Counted from the first letter of the stretch, positions 35,969 to 49,299 are shown. The stretch is DNA of 64,000 nt from Aegilops tauschii subsp. strangulata (GCF_002575655.3 NC_053037.3:318087294-318151293), one strand, 5' to 3'. Numbers and translations are program-made. The notes: generated from the sequence alone by a model not told the origin.

Positions 35969-36052
35969 CTGCAAGGTTCTCAGAGTTGTCGAAAGCTTGA
36001 TCCTCGTAAGCGTACTCAATAGGTTCCTCGTTCACGAACTCGTCTCCCGGCT
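35969..36052 (-). CDS. Candidate LTR exon A, second copy
   Basis: Minus-strand counterpart of 4439-4522, also 84 bases and open. The GGGTAG acceptor is kept but the donor reads CAG|ACAAG instead of CAG|GCAAG, so splicing here is probably lost. Four amino-acid changes against the first copy. Confidence 0.45.
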
Positions 36053-38486
36053 CTACCCACAGCAAGAACACAAGCAATGGAACCACAATCAATCACGGGA
36101 AGTGCACAAGCAACATGATGCAATACATGCATGATATGCGAGATATGATATGCGATGCGTATGCGTGCTCTGGGAGAAAAAGGATGAACAAGGCAGTAAC
36201 TTGGCAAACCAAGTATGCCACTGGAGAGATGAGATGATTTCGGTCAAAATCGATATGAAGATCACCGGAAACGGATGCACGGTTTGCAAATGGCAAGCAA
36301 AACAAGAATAACACGAATCTGCGATTAACAGCATGATAGCACTTAGAATACATCAAGCAACTATGCTACAGCACCTCAACATAGCAACAAAACATATGGC
36401 AGTAATCTATAGGAGATGCTTGACAAAAGATGAACACTGAGCTACGGCTAGATCACACAATAACAGGTTCAAACAAGCATGGCAAAAGTGCAAAAGATAT
36501 CAGGATAGCAGACTTAGAGAAAATACTGGACATGGCTGAAACAACATCAGGTAGCAATGTTCAGAGCAAGAAAAAACACATGCTACAGGAACTTAACATA
36601 GAAAAACAAGGCATGGCATGAATCTACTAAATGCATAGAACAACAGTCCCTTACTGACCATGAGCCAAAAAGGATTAGAAGATATGATGGCACCCATGTA
36701 AACATAGCAAGTTTCGTTAACAGGTTTCAGACTTGGCGGAAAAACAGAGCATGGCATTAACAGCATTATGAAGGCATGTTGGTGAGCTTGATTCACTCAT
36801 CACAAGGCAATGCATGACAAAACAAGCATACGTACAGCAAGATGACATGTTCATGAAGCTATCCATGGCAAAAGAAAGTTCATAGCATGTATGAAACAAC
36901 TACAACAACCTTGGCAAAATTGAATATCATGTTAACAATCTGCCAAGAATATTTTATAGCAAAAGTAGAGCAAGATTAAGACATGCTAGATCACTCCATA
37001 ATTGCAAACAGGGGCAGGGATGGATAGAGCATAACCATGTCTACAAAACATCCTTACTAAACCTACTCAAAAGAAGCATGGATCTCTCTGTAGACACATG
37101 GATACATGGCAACAAAATAACAGCAGTAACAGACAGCAAAATCCTGTCCCTGGAAACAGAAACATCACGAAGCCTAGTTTGCTTGCTTGTGCTAGTCACC
37201 ACATAGATCACAAAAATACATGGCATACACCTCTGTAAAGATGGCATGGCATAGATCAAAACACCTGTAGAACGCATGCCCATAAGATGCACACATCAAT
37301 TCCAACAAAAATAACAAATCACCAAGTTCTGATAAATAACAGCAGAAAACATCATATAGCACTCTTGAAACAGAGATTTGGGCGTCAAGATGAACTCAAA
37401 CGAGCATGGCACAATGGAACAAAATGAAGAGCATCTCGAGAAGAACATTTCGATATATCATGCATGCAAAACGGAGCAGTATGCGATGAGATATGATGCA
37501 ATGAAGAGGAGCACATAATGTGAAAAACTTCGGGACTTAATCGGGTCAACCTCTCAGATCTGGATCGGGGCACGGCAATCGAGGCGCGGCGCGAGCTCGC
37601 CGGGGTTCGGCCGGAGACTTGCCGGAGGAGAGGGAGAGGACGAGGCCGGAGTAGAGCTCGGGGGAGGGAGGCGGAGGAGCTCGGAGGGGCTCGGGCACCG
37701 GCGGGGTCGCGGGCGTCGGCGGCGCGGGCGGCGGCGCCGGCGGGAGGACGAGGCGGCGGGGACGGGATCCGGCGCGGAGGGCGGATGGGCTCGCGGGGGC
37801 CCCGCGTGGGCTGAGCGGGCCGGCGGCGCGCGCCGGTGGAGCTGCCCACGTGGCAGCGTCTGATAGGCTCGGGCGGCGGCGCCGATTCGTCCGGCGGCGG
37901 TGGACGTGTCCGGTGGCGGCGGAGGGCGATTTTGCTAGGGTTTCATCCGGGATTTTGGATGGGTAGGGAATATTTATAGGTAGAGGGAGCTAGAAGAGTC
38001 CAAATGGAGCACGGTTTTCGCCCACACGATCGTGATCGAACGACCGAGAGCATGGAGGGGGGTTTTACTGCAACACACAAAAGCCCTTTGCGGTTACCCG
38101 GTTAACCGTTGGAGCATCAAACGACCTCGAAATGGAACGAAACTTGACAGGTGGTCTACCGGTGGTATACCAAGGCCACTTGACAAACCTCGGTCCATTC
38201 CGAGAACGTTTTACACCCGCTCACGAAAAGAAACAAGAGGGATGCGCCGGTGCATGTGGGAGTGTCGGATTGCAAAACGGACAACAGGGAAAATGCTCAG
38301 ATGCATGAGACGAACCCGTATGCAAATGAGATGCACATCATGACATGATATGAAATGCATGACATGAACAAAATGCAAAACGAAAGACAAAACCCGACCA
38401 CGAAGGGAATATCATAACACATAGCCGAAAATGGCAAGAGTTGGAGTTACAAATATGAAAAGTTACATCCGGGGTGTTACAAGTAT

Positions 38487-39387
38487 CAAATACCCAGGCG
38501 CTACTACAAGCATTAGTAAGGTACACATCAATAACATGTATATCAAATATACCTTTCACTTTGCCATCCTTCTTATCTGCCAAATACTTGGGGCAGTTCC
38601 GCTTCCAGTGACCAATCCCTTTGTAGTAGAAGCACTCAGTTTCAGGCTTAGGTCCAGACTTGGGCTTCTTCCCGGGAGCAGCAACTTGCTTGCTATTCTT
38701 CTTGAAGTTCCCCTTCTTTCCTTTGCCCTTTTTCTTGAAACTAGTGGTCTTGTTAACCATCGACACTTGATGCCCCTTCTTGATTTCTACCTCCGCAGCC
38801 TTGAGCATTGCGAAGAGCTCGGGAATCGTCTTGTTCATCCCTTGCATATTATAGTTCATCACAAAGCCTTTATAGCTTGGTGGCAGTGATTGAAGAACTC
38901 TGTCAATGACACTATCATCCGGAAGATTAACTCCCGGCTGAGTCAAGTGGTTATGGTACCCAGACATTCTGAGTATGTGTTCACTGACAGAACTGTTCTC
39001 CTCCATCTTGGAGCTATAGAACTTGTTGGAGACTTCATATCTCTCAACTCGAGCATTTGCTTGAAATATTAACTTCAACTCCTGGAACATCTCATATGCT
39101 CCATGACGTTCAAAACGTCTTTGAAGTCCTGATTCTAAGTCGTAAAGCATGGCACACTGAACTATCGAGTAGTCATCAGATTTAGCTTGCCAGACGTTCA
39201 TAACATCTGGAGTTGATCCTGCAGAAGGCCTTCCACCTAGCGGTGCATCAAGGACGTAATTCTTTTGTGCAGCAATGAGGATAATCCTCAAGTTATGGAC
39301 CCAGTCTGTGTAGTTGCTACCATCATCTTTCAACTTAGCTTTCTCTAGGAACGCATTAAAATTCAAGGGAACTGTAGCACGGGCCAT
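38487..39387 (-). pseudogene. Angela gag and start of protease, cut by the solo LTR
   Basis: ATG at 39385-39387 (MARATVPLNFNAFLEKAKL) opens about 300 codons without a stop. The Copia gag domain has WVHNLRIIL, YEMFQELKLIF and the LPPSYKGFV stretch, then a Lys-rich tail and a zinc knuckle read as CFYYKGIGHWKRNC. The second cysteine of the usual CX2CX4HX4C is Tyr, so the knuckle is probably defective. It ends at WVFDT, the start of the protease active site, where the LTR inserted. Gag would package element RNA in cytoplasmic particles. Confidence 0.93.
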
Positions 39388-40548
39388 TGATCTACAACAT
39401 AGATATGCAAAAAACTATCAGGACTAAGTTCATGATAAATTTAAGTTCAATTAATCATATTACTTAAGAACTCCCACTTAGATAGACATCCCTCTAGTCA
39501 TCTAATTGATCACGTGATCCATATCAACAAAACCATGTCCGATCATCACGTGAGATGGAGTAGTTTTCAATGGTGAACATCTCTATGTTGATCATATCTA
39601 CTATATGATTCATGTTCGACCATTCGGTCTCAGTGTTCCGAGGCCATGTCCTCGCCAAGTTTAACCCGAGTATTCTGCACGTGCAAAACTGTCCTGCACC
39701 CGTTGTATGTGAACGTAGAGCTTATCACACCCGATCATCACGTGGTGTCTCGGCACGACGAACTGTCGCAACGGTGCATACTCAGGGAGAACACTTATAC
39801 CTTGTAATTTTAGTGAGGGATCATCTTATAATGCTACCGCTGTACTAAGCAAAATAAGATGCATAAAAGATAAACAGCACATGCAATCAAAATATGTGAC
39901 ATGATATGGCCATCATCATCTTGTGCCTTTGATCTCCATCTCCAAAGCACCGTCAAGATCCCCATCATCACCGGCTTGAGACCTTGATCTCCATTGTAGC
40001 GTCGTTGTCGTCTCGCCAACTACTGCTTCTACAACTATCGCTAACGTATAGTGATAAAGTAAAGCAATTACATGGCGATTGCATTTCATACAATAAAGCG
40101 ACAACCATAAGGCTCCTGCTAGTTGCCGATAACTTTTACAAAACATGATCATCTCATACAATAACGTATATCACATCATGTCTTGACCATATAACATCCA
40201 AACATGCCCTGCAAAAACAAGTTAGACGTCCTCTACTTTGTTGTTGCAAGTTTTACGTGGCTGCTACGGGCTTCTAGTAAGAACAGTTCTTACCTACGCA
40301 TCAAAACCACAACAATGTTTCGTCAAGTGTGTTGTTTTAACCTTCAACAAGGACCAGCCGTAGTCAAATTCGATTCTACTAAAGTTGGAGAAACAGACAC
40401 CCGCCAGCCACCTTTATGCAAAACAAGTTGCATGTCTGTCGGTGGAACCGGTCTCATGAACGTGGTCATGTAAGGTTGGTCCGGGCCGCTTCATCCAACA
40501 ATACCGAAGAATCAAAATAAGACGTTAGTGGTAAGCAGTATGACTATG
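39388..40548 (-). other. Angela leader between gag and the Athila insertion
   Basis: Untranslated leader of the Copia element. No long frame in the coding direction. It continues at 50852-50894 on the other side of the Athila element, up to the primer site. Confidence 0.75.
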
Positions 40549-40553
40549 ATCGC

Positions 40554-42072
40554 TGATGACCCACAAGTATAGGGGATCTATCGTAGTCCTTTCGATAAGT
40601 AAGAGTGTCGAACCCAACAAGGAGCAGAAGGAAATGATAAGCGGTTTTCAGCAAGGTATTCTATACAAGCACTGAAATAATAGGTAACAGATAGTTTTGT
40701 GATAGGATAATTTGTAACGAGCAACAAGTAACAAAAGTAAATAAAGTGCAGCAAGGTGGCCCAATCCTTTTTGTAGCAAAGGACAAGCCTGGACAAACTC
40801 TTATATAAAGAAAAGCGCTCCCGAGGACACATGGGAATTATTGTCAAGCTAGTTTTCATCACGTTCATATGATTCGCGTTCGGTACTTTGATAATTTGAT
40901 ATGTGGGTGGACCGGTGCTTGGGTGCTGCCCTTACTTGGACGAGCATCCCACTTATGTTAACCTCTATTGCAAGCATCCGCAACTACAACAAAAGTATTA
41001 AGGTAAACCTAACCATAGCATGAAACATATGGATCCAAATCAGCCCCTTACGAAGCAACGCATAAACTAGGGTTTAAGCTTCTGTCACTCTAGCAACCCA
41101 TCATCTACTTATTACTTCCCAATGCCTTCCTCTAGGCCCAAATAATGGTGAAGTGTTATGTAGTCGACGTTCACATAACACCACTAGAGGATAGACAACA
41201 TACATCTCATCAAAATATCGAACGAATACCAAATTCACATGACTACTAATAGCGAGACTTCTCCCATGTCCTCAGGAACAAACGTAACTACTCACAAAGC
41301 ATATTCATGTTCATAATCAGAGGGGTATTAATATGCATATAGGATCTGAACATATGATCTTCCACCAAATAAACCAACTAGCATCAACTACAAGGAGTAA
41401 TCAACACTACTACCAACCTACAGGTACCAATCCCGGACTTGGAGACAAGACTTGGATACAAGAGATGAACTAGGGTTTGAGAGGAGATGGTGCTGGTGAA
41501 GATGTTGATGGAGATTGCCCTCTCCCGATGAGAGGAGCGTTGGTGATGGCGATGGTGATGATTTCCCCCTCCCGGAGGGAAGTGTCCCTGGCAGAACAGC
41601 TCTGCCGGAGCCCTAGATTGGTTCCGCCAAGGTTCCGCCTCGTGGCGGCGGAGTCTCGTCCTGAAAGCTTGCTTATAATTTTTCTTCGGACGAAAGACTT
41701 CATATACCAGAAGATGGGCACCGGAGGGCCAACAGGGGGCCCACGAGGCAGGGGGCGCGCCCTGGGGGGTAGGGCGCGCCCCCACCCTCATGGCCAGGTG
41801 GGGGCCCCCTGACGTACTTCTTCCGCTCAATATTTTTTATTATTTCCAAAAATAACTTTCGTGGTGTTTCAGGACTTTTGGAGTTGTGCAGAATAGGTCT
41901 CTAATATTTGCTCCTTTTCCAGCCCAGAATTCCAGCTGCTGGCATTCTCCCTCCTTATGAAAACCTTGTAAAATAAGAGAGAATAGGCATACGTATTGTG
42001 ACATAATGTGTAATAACAGCCCATAATGCAATAAATATCGATATAAAAGCATGATGCAAAATGGACGTATCA
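40554..42072 (-). repeat. Athila 3' LTR (1519 bp)
   Basis: Near-identical to 49329-50846. A polypurine tract lies to its right at 42073-42084. A GC-rich block GGGGGCGCGCC lies near 41745-41790. Confidence 0.97.
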
Positions 42073-42084
42073 ACTCCCCCAAGC
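42073..42084 (-). promoter_or_regulatory. Athila polypurine tract
   Basis: Minus strand CTTGGGGGAGT directly before the LTR start TGATACGTCC, preceded by GAGGACAAGCGAGG. Confidence 0.85.
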
Positions 42085-43635
42085 TTAGACCTCGCTTGTC
42101 CTCAAGCGAAAGCCGATAACGATAAATATGTCCACATGTTTAGAGGTTGAGGTGTCGATAAAATAAAATACGGACATGAGAGCTTCATGATTATTCTCAT
42201 AACAGCAACATATATGGATATTGTCATATGATTTCTTATGCTCAAGTAATAATCTATTCACAATGCAAAGTATGAATCAGAAACTTTATTGAGAACCAAC
42301 AAACTGTAATATCAGTCATTGAAGCAATTGCAATTTATCATAACATCAGAAAGAGTCTATGTCAGAGCTTTCTAGCAAGTCCACATACTCAACTATCATT
42401 TAGTCTTTCATAATTGCTAACACTCACGCAATACTTGTGGTTACGGAGTTTCAACCGGACACAGAGAAAGATAGGGGCTTATAGTTTCGCCTCCCAACCT
42501 TTTACCTCAGGGGTAATGTCAACAATAATAACTCATGCTAACCCACATCCAATTAGATATATGTATCAGGATCTTTCCAACATCCTGTGCTTGCCAAAGG
42601 ATGAAATATAAAAAGGAAAGGTGAAGATCACCATGACTTTTGCATAAGGTAGAAGATAATAGTAAAAGATAGGCCCTTCGCAGAGGGAAGCAGAGGTTGC
42701 CATGCGCTTTCAGGGTTGGATGCACAAAATCTTAATGCGAAAGAACATCACTTTATATTGCCCCTTGTGATATGAACCTTTATTATGCAGTCCGTCGCTT
42801 TTATTTCTTCCACATCACAAGATCGTATAAAGCTTATTTCCTCCACACCAATAAATCATACATATTTAGAGAGCAATTTTTATTGCTTGCACCGATGACA
42901 ACTTACTTGAAGGATCTTACTCAATCCATAGGTAGATATGGTGGACTCTCATGGCAAAACTGGTTTAAGGGTTTTGGGAAGCACAAGTAGTATCTCTACT
43001 TGGTGCAAAGAATTTGGCTAGCATGAGGGGGAAAGGCAAGCTCAACATGTTGGAAGATCCATGACAATATACTTTATCTCAGATATAAGAAAACATAACC
43101 CATTATGTTGTCTTCCTTGTCCAACATCAACTCTTTAGCATGTCATATTTTAATGAGTGCTCCCAATCATAAAAGATGTCAAAGATAATATATTTATATG
43201 TGAAACCTCTCTTTCTTTATTACTTCCTATTAATTGCAACGATGACCAAAGCTATGTTTGCCAACTCTCAACAATTTTTAATCATCATACTCTTTCTATG
43301 TGAAGTCATTACTCTCAATAAGAACAATATGATATTTTTATTCCTTTTTATTATTTTCTCTTTTCTTTTATTCACTCAAGATCATGGCAAAATAATCAAG
43401 CCCTTGACTCAACACTAATCTTTATTATATAGCTCACGGACTCGATTACATAGAGAGATCATAAAGCAAAACTCAAAACTAGATCATACCAAAACTTTAT
43501 TCTACTAGATCAAGATACTACTAATAGGATCGAACTAATAAAAATGGTAAAGATAGGAGATGTGGTGGTGATACGATACCGGGGCATCTCCCCCAAGCTT
43601 GGCAGTTGCCAAGGGGAGTGCCCATACCCATGTGA
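42085..43635 (-). other. Athila 3' untranslated internal region
   Basis: AT-rich, no frame in the element's direction that I would call. It lies between the extra reading frame and the polypurine tract. Confidence 0.7.
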
Positions 43636-44148
43636 TTATATCTCCTTTGCTGGTGAAGGGATTGTTGATGATGTAGGCTTGTCGTCCATCTTCCAAGGCA
43701 TAAGCTCGCCATCATAGAAGGATGATCGAGTCTCCAGGATCCTTAAATCTGCAGCCAAACTCATCCTTTTGAATCTATATTCATACTCACATTTTTGGTT
43801 TTGCAGGTCATAGATTTGGGCTTGGAGGTGCTCGATTTTCTCGTGGAGCTTGAAGATGGCCTCCCCAATGTCCTTGGCATCCAGCTTGTGGTTGTTGGTG
43901 AACTCCGTGATCTTTATGTGATTGGAGTCAAGTCCACGCTCCACCATCTCCCGGCACTTAAAAACTTGTTGCTCCATTGCTTCAAGCCTTGTCTCCACGC
44001 TTCCGGTCCTCCGTGGTCCCTCAACATCGCGGATGTGCAGCACCCCCTCATGCATCTCAATGGTTTGAGGGTGTTGCAGCACCTCTGCGAGGTAGGGAAT
44101 GATGACCTTCTCGAAGAACTTGTCCTTGGGGGCACTCGGAGATGTCAT
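43636..44148 (-). CDS. Extra Athila reading frame (170 aa, coiled coil)
   Basis: Starts MTSPSAPKDKFFEKVIIPYL. Residues about 60-140 have heptad-like spacing of hydrophobic residues (LEAMEQQVFKCREMVERGL; IFKLHEKIEHLQAQIYDLQN), so a coiled coil is likely. It has no signal peptide and no membrane segment, which argues against a classic envelope-like protein, although Athila elements often have an env-like frame at this place. It is intact, unlike the pol upstream of it. Role unknown; expression would need splicing or a second promoter because it lies about 330 bases past the integrase stop. Confidence 0.7.
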   Translation of the reverse strand: MTSPSAPKDKFFEKVIIPYLAEVLQHPQTIEMHEGVLHIRDVEGPRRTGSVETRLEAMEQQVFKCREMVERGLDSNHIKITEFTNNHKLDAKDIGEAIFKLHEKIEHLQAQIYDLQNQKCEYEYRFKRMSLAADLRILETRSSFYDGELMPWKMDDKPTSSTIPSPAKEI

Positions 44149-44475
44149 GATGATCTAGATCTGTCAGAAAAACAGCTCGAAACAAGAACAGAGGATATTT
44201 GCATGATACTGGAGTCAAAACCTTCGGGAGATTATATAATGAATTTTTACCGACCAAAATACGTATCGTGCAAGAAAACAGAGTCCGGAGAGCACACGAG
44301 GTGCCCACGAGGTAGGGGGCGCCCCCAGTAGGGTAGGGCGCGCCCTCCACCCTCGTGGAGGCCTCGCGTCCTTCCCGGACTGCTTCTTATTTTTCTATTT
44401 TTCTAAATATTCCAAAACGGAGAAATATTGCCATAAAAACTGTTTTGGAGTCGGTTTACTTACCGTACCACAAAC

Positions 44476-45414
44476 CTACTCCTTTTCGGAGTCTGAAACG
44501 TTCCGGAAAGTGTCCCTTATGTATTCCTCCGGGGTTAAGGTTTCAATAACATTGGTTTCAACATTTATAGGATTACCTGAGATATAATGTTTGATTCTTT
44601 GACCGTTTACCACCTTCGGATTTGTGCCTTCGAAGTTGTTGATTTTTATGGCACCGGAACGATAGACCTCCTCGATAACATCAGGGCCTTCCCATTTAGA
44701 GAGAAGTTTTCCTGCAAAAAATCTTAAACGAGATTTGTATAGCAATACATAATCACCTACATTAAACTCATGCTTTTGTATCCTTTTGTCATGCCATCTC
44801 TTAACTTTTTCTTTAAACAATTTGGCATTCTCATAAGCTTGGGTTCTCCATTCATCAAGTGAGCTAATATCAAATAACCTCTTCTCACCGGCAAGTTTGA
44901 AATCATAATCGAGCTCTTTAATAGCCCAATAAGCCTTATGTTCTAGTTCGAGAGGTAAGTGACATGCTTTTCCATAAACCATTTTATACGGAGACATACC
45001 CACAGGATTTTTATATGCAGTTCTATAGGCCCATAATGCATCATCAAGTTTCTTGGACCAATTCTTTCTAGATCTATTGACAGTCTTTTGCAAAATTAAT
45101 TTGAGCTCTCTGTTACTCAATTCTACTTGACCACTAGACTGTGGGTGATAAGGAGATGCAATTCTATGATTAACATCATATTTAGCAAGCATTTTACGAA
45201 AAGCACCATGAATAAAATGTGAACCACCATCAGTCATTAAATATCTAGGGACTCCAAACCTTGGAAAAATAACTTCCTGAAGCATCTTAATAGAGGTGTT
45301 ATGATCAGCACTACTAGTTGGAATAGCTTCTACCCACTTAGTAACGTAATCAACAGCAACTAAAATATGTGTGTAACCATTAGAGGCAGGAAAAGGTCCC
45401 ATATAATCAAAACC
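44476..45414 (-). pseudogene. Athila integrase core and C-terminal domain, cut off by a stop
   Basis: Continues the pol frame right after TGA at 45415-45417. Catalytic residues: first Asp in the codon at 45406-45408 (FDYMGPFP), then, counting from Met at 45402, Asp58 (LMTDGGSHF) and Glu94 (SGQVELSNREL), 35 residues apart. The C-terminal part has FNVGDYVLLYKSRLRFFAGK, typical of Ty3/gypsy integrases; no chromodomain. Ends at TAG/TGA region 44476 after SDSEKE. Confidence 0.9.
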
Positions 45415-47700
45415 TCAAACATCAAATGGTTCAATAACAAGTGAATAATTCATAGGCATTTCTTGACGTCTACTAATATTACCAATTCTTTGACATTCAT
45501 CACAGGATAAGACAAACTTACGGGCATCCTTGAAGAGAGTAGGCCAATAAAAACCGGATTGCAATACCTTATGTGTAGTTCTATCTCCAGCGTGGTGTCC
45601 TCCATAAGCTTCTGAGTGACACTTGCGTAGGATCTGTTCCTGTTCATGCTCAGGTACACAATGTCTAATAACACCATCCACTCCTTCTTTATAAAGATGT
45701 GGGTCATCCCAAAAGTAATGTCTCAAATCATATAAAAACTTTTTCTTTTGCTGGTATGTGAAACTAGGTGGTATAAATTTAGCAACAATGTAATTAGCAT
45801 AATCAGCATACCATGGAGCAGTACAAGAAGCATTTATGACATTTAATTGTTCATCAGGAAAGCTATCATCAATAGGTAGTGGGTCATCAAGAACATTTTC
45901 TAACCTAGACAAGTCGTCTGCAACGGGGTTCTCAGCTCCCTTTCTATCAACAATATGCAAATCAAATTCTTGTAGCAAGAGAACCCATCTAATAAGTCTA
46001 GGTTTAGCATCTTTCTTTTCCATAAGATATTCAATAGCAGCATGATCCGTGTGAATAGTTACTTTAGAATCGACAATATAAGGTCTGAACTTATCACATG
46101 CAAATACAACTGCTAAGAATTCTTTTTCAGTGGTAGCATAATTTCTTTGAGCATTGTCTAGAGTTTTACTAGCATATTGAATAACATTTAATTTCTTATC
46201 AACTCTTTGCCCTAGAACAGCACCTACAACATAATCACTAGCATCACACATAATTTCAAAGGGTAAATTCCAATCAGGTGCCTTAACAATAGGTGCAGAG
46301 ATCAATGCTTTCTTAAGTATTTCAAATGCTTCTACACAATCATCATCAAAGATAAATGGTATATCTTTTTGTAATAAATTAGTCAGAGACCGAGAAATTT
46401 TTGAGAAGTCCTTAATGAACCTCCTATAAAAACCGGCGTGACCAAGGAAACTTCTTATACCTTTGATGTCCTTGGGACATGGCATCTTTTCAATAGCATC
46501 AACCTTGGCTTTATCAACTTCAATACCTCTTTCAGAAACTTTATGCCCCAAGACAATACCTTCATTAACCATAAAGTGGCACTTTTCCCAATTCAAGACA
46601 AGATTAGTTTCTTCACATCTCTGCAAAACTCGATCAAGGTTGCTTAAGCAATCATCAAAAGAGGATCCATAGACGGAGAAGTCGTCCATGAAAACCTCAC
46701 AAATCTTTTCACAAAAGTCAGAGAATATAGCCATCATGCATCTTTGAAAGGTAGCAGGTGCATTACATAAACCAAAAGGCATACGTCTATAAGCAAAAGT
46801 ACCAAAAGGGCAAGTAAAAGTGGTCTTCGATTGATCATTGGCTGACACAGGTATTTGAGAGAAACCAGAATAACCATCTAGAAAGCAAAAATGTGTATGT
46901 TTGGATAATCCTTCTAGCATTTGATCGATAAAAGGTAAGGGGTAATGATCCTTTTTAGTAGCCTTATTCAATTTGCGGAAATCAATTACCATCCTATAAC
47001 CTGTAATAATTCTTTGCGAGATCAACTCATCTTTATCATTAGGAATGACGGTAGTACCTCCCTTCTTAGGGACACAATGGACAGGACTTACCCACTGACT
47101 ATCAGCAACGGGATAAATAATACCTGCCTCAAGAAGCTTTAGTATTTCTTTTCTTACCATTTCCTTCATCTTAAGATTCAGCCGTCGTTGATGATCACGA
47201 ACTTGTTTGGCATCTTCCTCCAAATTTATTTTATGTTGACATAGAGTGGGGCTAATGCCCTTAAGATCATCAAGAGTATATCCAATAGCAGCACGGTGCT
47301 TCTTCAGAGTTTTCAATAATCTCTCTTCTTCATGCTCTGAAAGGTTAGCACTAATAATAACAGGATATATCTTTTTCTCATCAAGATAAGCATATTTAAG
47401 AGTATCAGGTAACGGTTTGAGCTCAGACACGGGATCACCCTTGGGTGGAGGAGGATCCCCTAGGATTTCAACAGGAAAATTGTGTTTCAGGATAGGTTCC
47501 TGTTTAAAGAATACTTCATCTATTTCCCTTCTTTCATTCATAAACATATCATTTTCATGGTCTAGCAAATATTGTTCTAAAGGATCACTAGGAGGTACGG
47601 CAATAGAAGCAAGACCAATAATTTCATCCTTACTAGGTAATTCCTCTTCACGGTGTTGTCTACGAAATTTAGAGAAATTAAAACTCATGATACATATCAC
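45415..47700 (-). pseudogene. Athila pol: reverse transcriptase, RNase H, integrase zinc finger
   Basis: 761 codons. The natural frame joins gag-protease without its own start; the ATG at 47700 is incidental. Reverse transcriptase lies at about 200-390 with FLDGYSG (Asp near 275) and FMDD (Asp339, Asp340). RNase H is at about 480-600 with CDAS, TEKEF, TDHAA and VADDLSR. The integrase H2C2 finger has His695, His703, Cys733, Cys736. It ends at TGA 45415-45417, where Trp is expected from the family pattern (one-base change). All catalytic residues are present. Confidence 0.93.
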
Positions 47701-49222
47701 CTAGACCGATAGTAACAACATCCTTTTCGCAGTCTATCTTAGCATTAACGGTGTTCAAGAAGGGTCTACCAAATATAATGGGACAAAAGCTATCTTGTGG
47801 GGAACCAAGAACAAGAAAATCAGCAGGATATTTAGTTTTCCCACACAAGACTTCAACATCTCTAACAATTCCCATTGGTGAAATAGTATCTCTATTGGCA
47901 AGTTTAATTGTGACATCAATATCTTCTAACTCAGCAGGTGCAATATCATGCATAATTTCTTTGTATAAGTCAAAAGGTATTGCACTAGCACTAGCACCCA
48001 TATCACATAAGCCATGATAACAATGATCTCCTATTTTAACAGAAATAACAGGCATGCCTACCATAGGTCTATGTTTATCTTTAGCACAAGGTTTGGCAAT
48101 TCTAGCAGTTTCCTCACAGAAATAAATAACATGCCCATCAATATTATCAGACAAGAGATCTTTAACAATAGCAATATTAGGTTCAACTTTGATTTGCTCG
48201 GGAGGTGTATAAGTTCTAATATTGCTTTTACGGACCACAGTTGAAGCTTTAGCATGATCCTTTATCCTAACAGGGAAAGGTGGTTTCTCAACATAAGAAG
48301 TAGGAACAATAGGATCATTATAAGTGACAGTCTTTTCTTCAACTTTAATAGGTACATCTACTTTTACTCCTATGGGAGGATGATATTTAAACCACTTCTC
48401 CTTGGGGAGATCAACATAAGTAGCAAAAGATTCACAGAAAGAAGCAACTATCTCAGAGTCAAGTCCATATTTAGTGCTAAATTTACGGAAAACATCGGTA
48501 TCCATAAAAGATTTAACACAATCAAACTTAGGTGTCATACCTAACTCCTTACCCTCGTCGAGATCCCAATCTTCAGAGTTGCGTTTAATTCTATTCAATA
48601 ATTCCCATTTGAATTCAATTGTCTTCATCATAAAAGAGCCAGCACAAGAAGTATCGAGCATGGTGCGATTGTTTTCAGAAAGCCGAGCATAAAAACTTTG
48701 AATAATTATTTCTCTTGGGAGCTCATGATTGGGGCATGAATATAACATTGATTTAAGCCTCCCCCAAGCTTGAGCGATGTTTTCTCCTTTGCGAGGCCAA
48801 AAATTATATATATAATTGCGATCACGATGAACAAGATGCATAGGATAAAATTTCTGATGAAATTCCAATTTCAATCGTTTGTAGTTCCATGATCCCGTAT
48901 CATCACATAGCCTATACCATGTCGATGCATCTCCCTTCAAAGATAAAGGGAAGACCTTCCTATTAATAACATCACCGGGTATACCTGCAAGCTTAAATAA
49001 TCCACAAACTTCATCCACATATATTAGGTGCTCATCAGGATGCTTTGTTCCATCTCCTGCAAAAGGATTAGCTAGCAGTTTTTCTAACATACCCGAAGGA
49101 ATCTCAAAGTGGACATCTTCATTTTCATTTTCAGTAGGTTCAGTAGGTTGAGGAGCAACTCTTTGCTCTACTGGTCGGGGTGAAGATACCCTGAACAAGC
49201 CCCTCAGAGGATTACTTTCCAT
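47678..49222 (-). pseudogene. Athila gag and aspartic protease, frameshifted from pol
   Basis: 514 codons from ATG at 49222, about 80 bases after the primer site. The gag domain lies at about 45-230 (PLSLKGDASTWYRL, FHQKFYPMHL, NFWPRKGENIAQAWGRLKSM). The protease has CDMGASASAIP with Asp407 as catalytic residue and the flap-like FLVLGSPQDSFCPIIFGRPF. No CCHC knuckle is visible. The frame stops at 47678 because an A run on the plus strand (47680-47683) seems to have gained a base; pol goes on in the other frame with no gap. Confidence 0.92.
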
Positions 49223-49299
49223 AGTAACAAGTGACAGTAAATTTCAGCACACTATATAAATTTTTCCTCACCAAATTCCACCTACCAAAGGCGCTTCAC

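Larger units (their letters stand above)
34353..38481 (-). repeat. Solo LTR (4129 bp), same family as 1942-6124, inserted in Angela protease
   Basis: Plus-strand ends TGTAATGCCC and GGGGTGTTACA, with perfect duplications AGTAT (34348-34352 and 38482-38486). The reverse complement aligns with 1942-6124 from end to end, except the GC-rich leader (37540-37930), which is largely different. The insertion falls inside the Copia protease Asp-Thr-Gly codons, so it abolished that protease. TATA (minus) at 37971-37980. Confidence 0.95.

Noticed and set aside
43795..44331. 178-codon plus-strand frame opposite the Athila coiled-coil frame
   Set aside because: Shadow of the minus-strand frame, whose direction agrees with the element.
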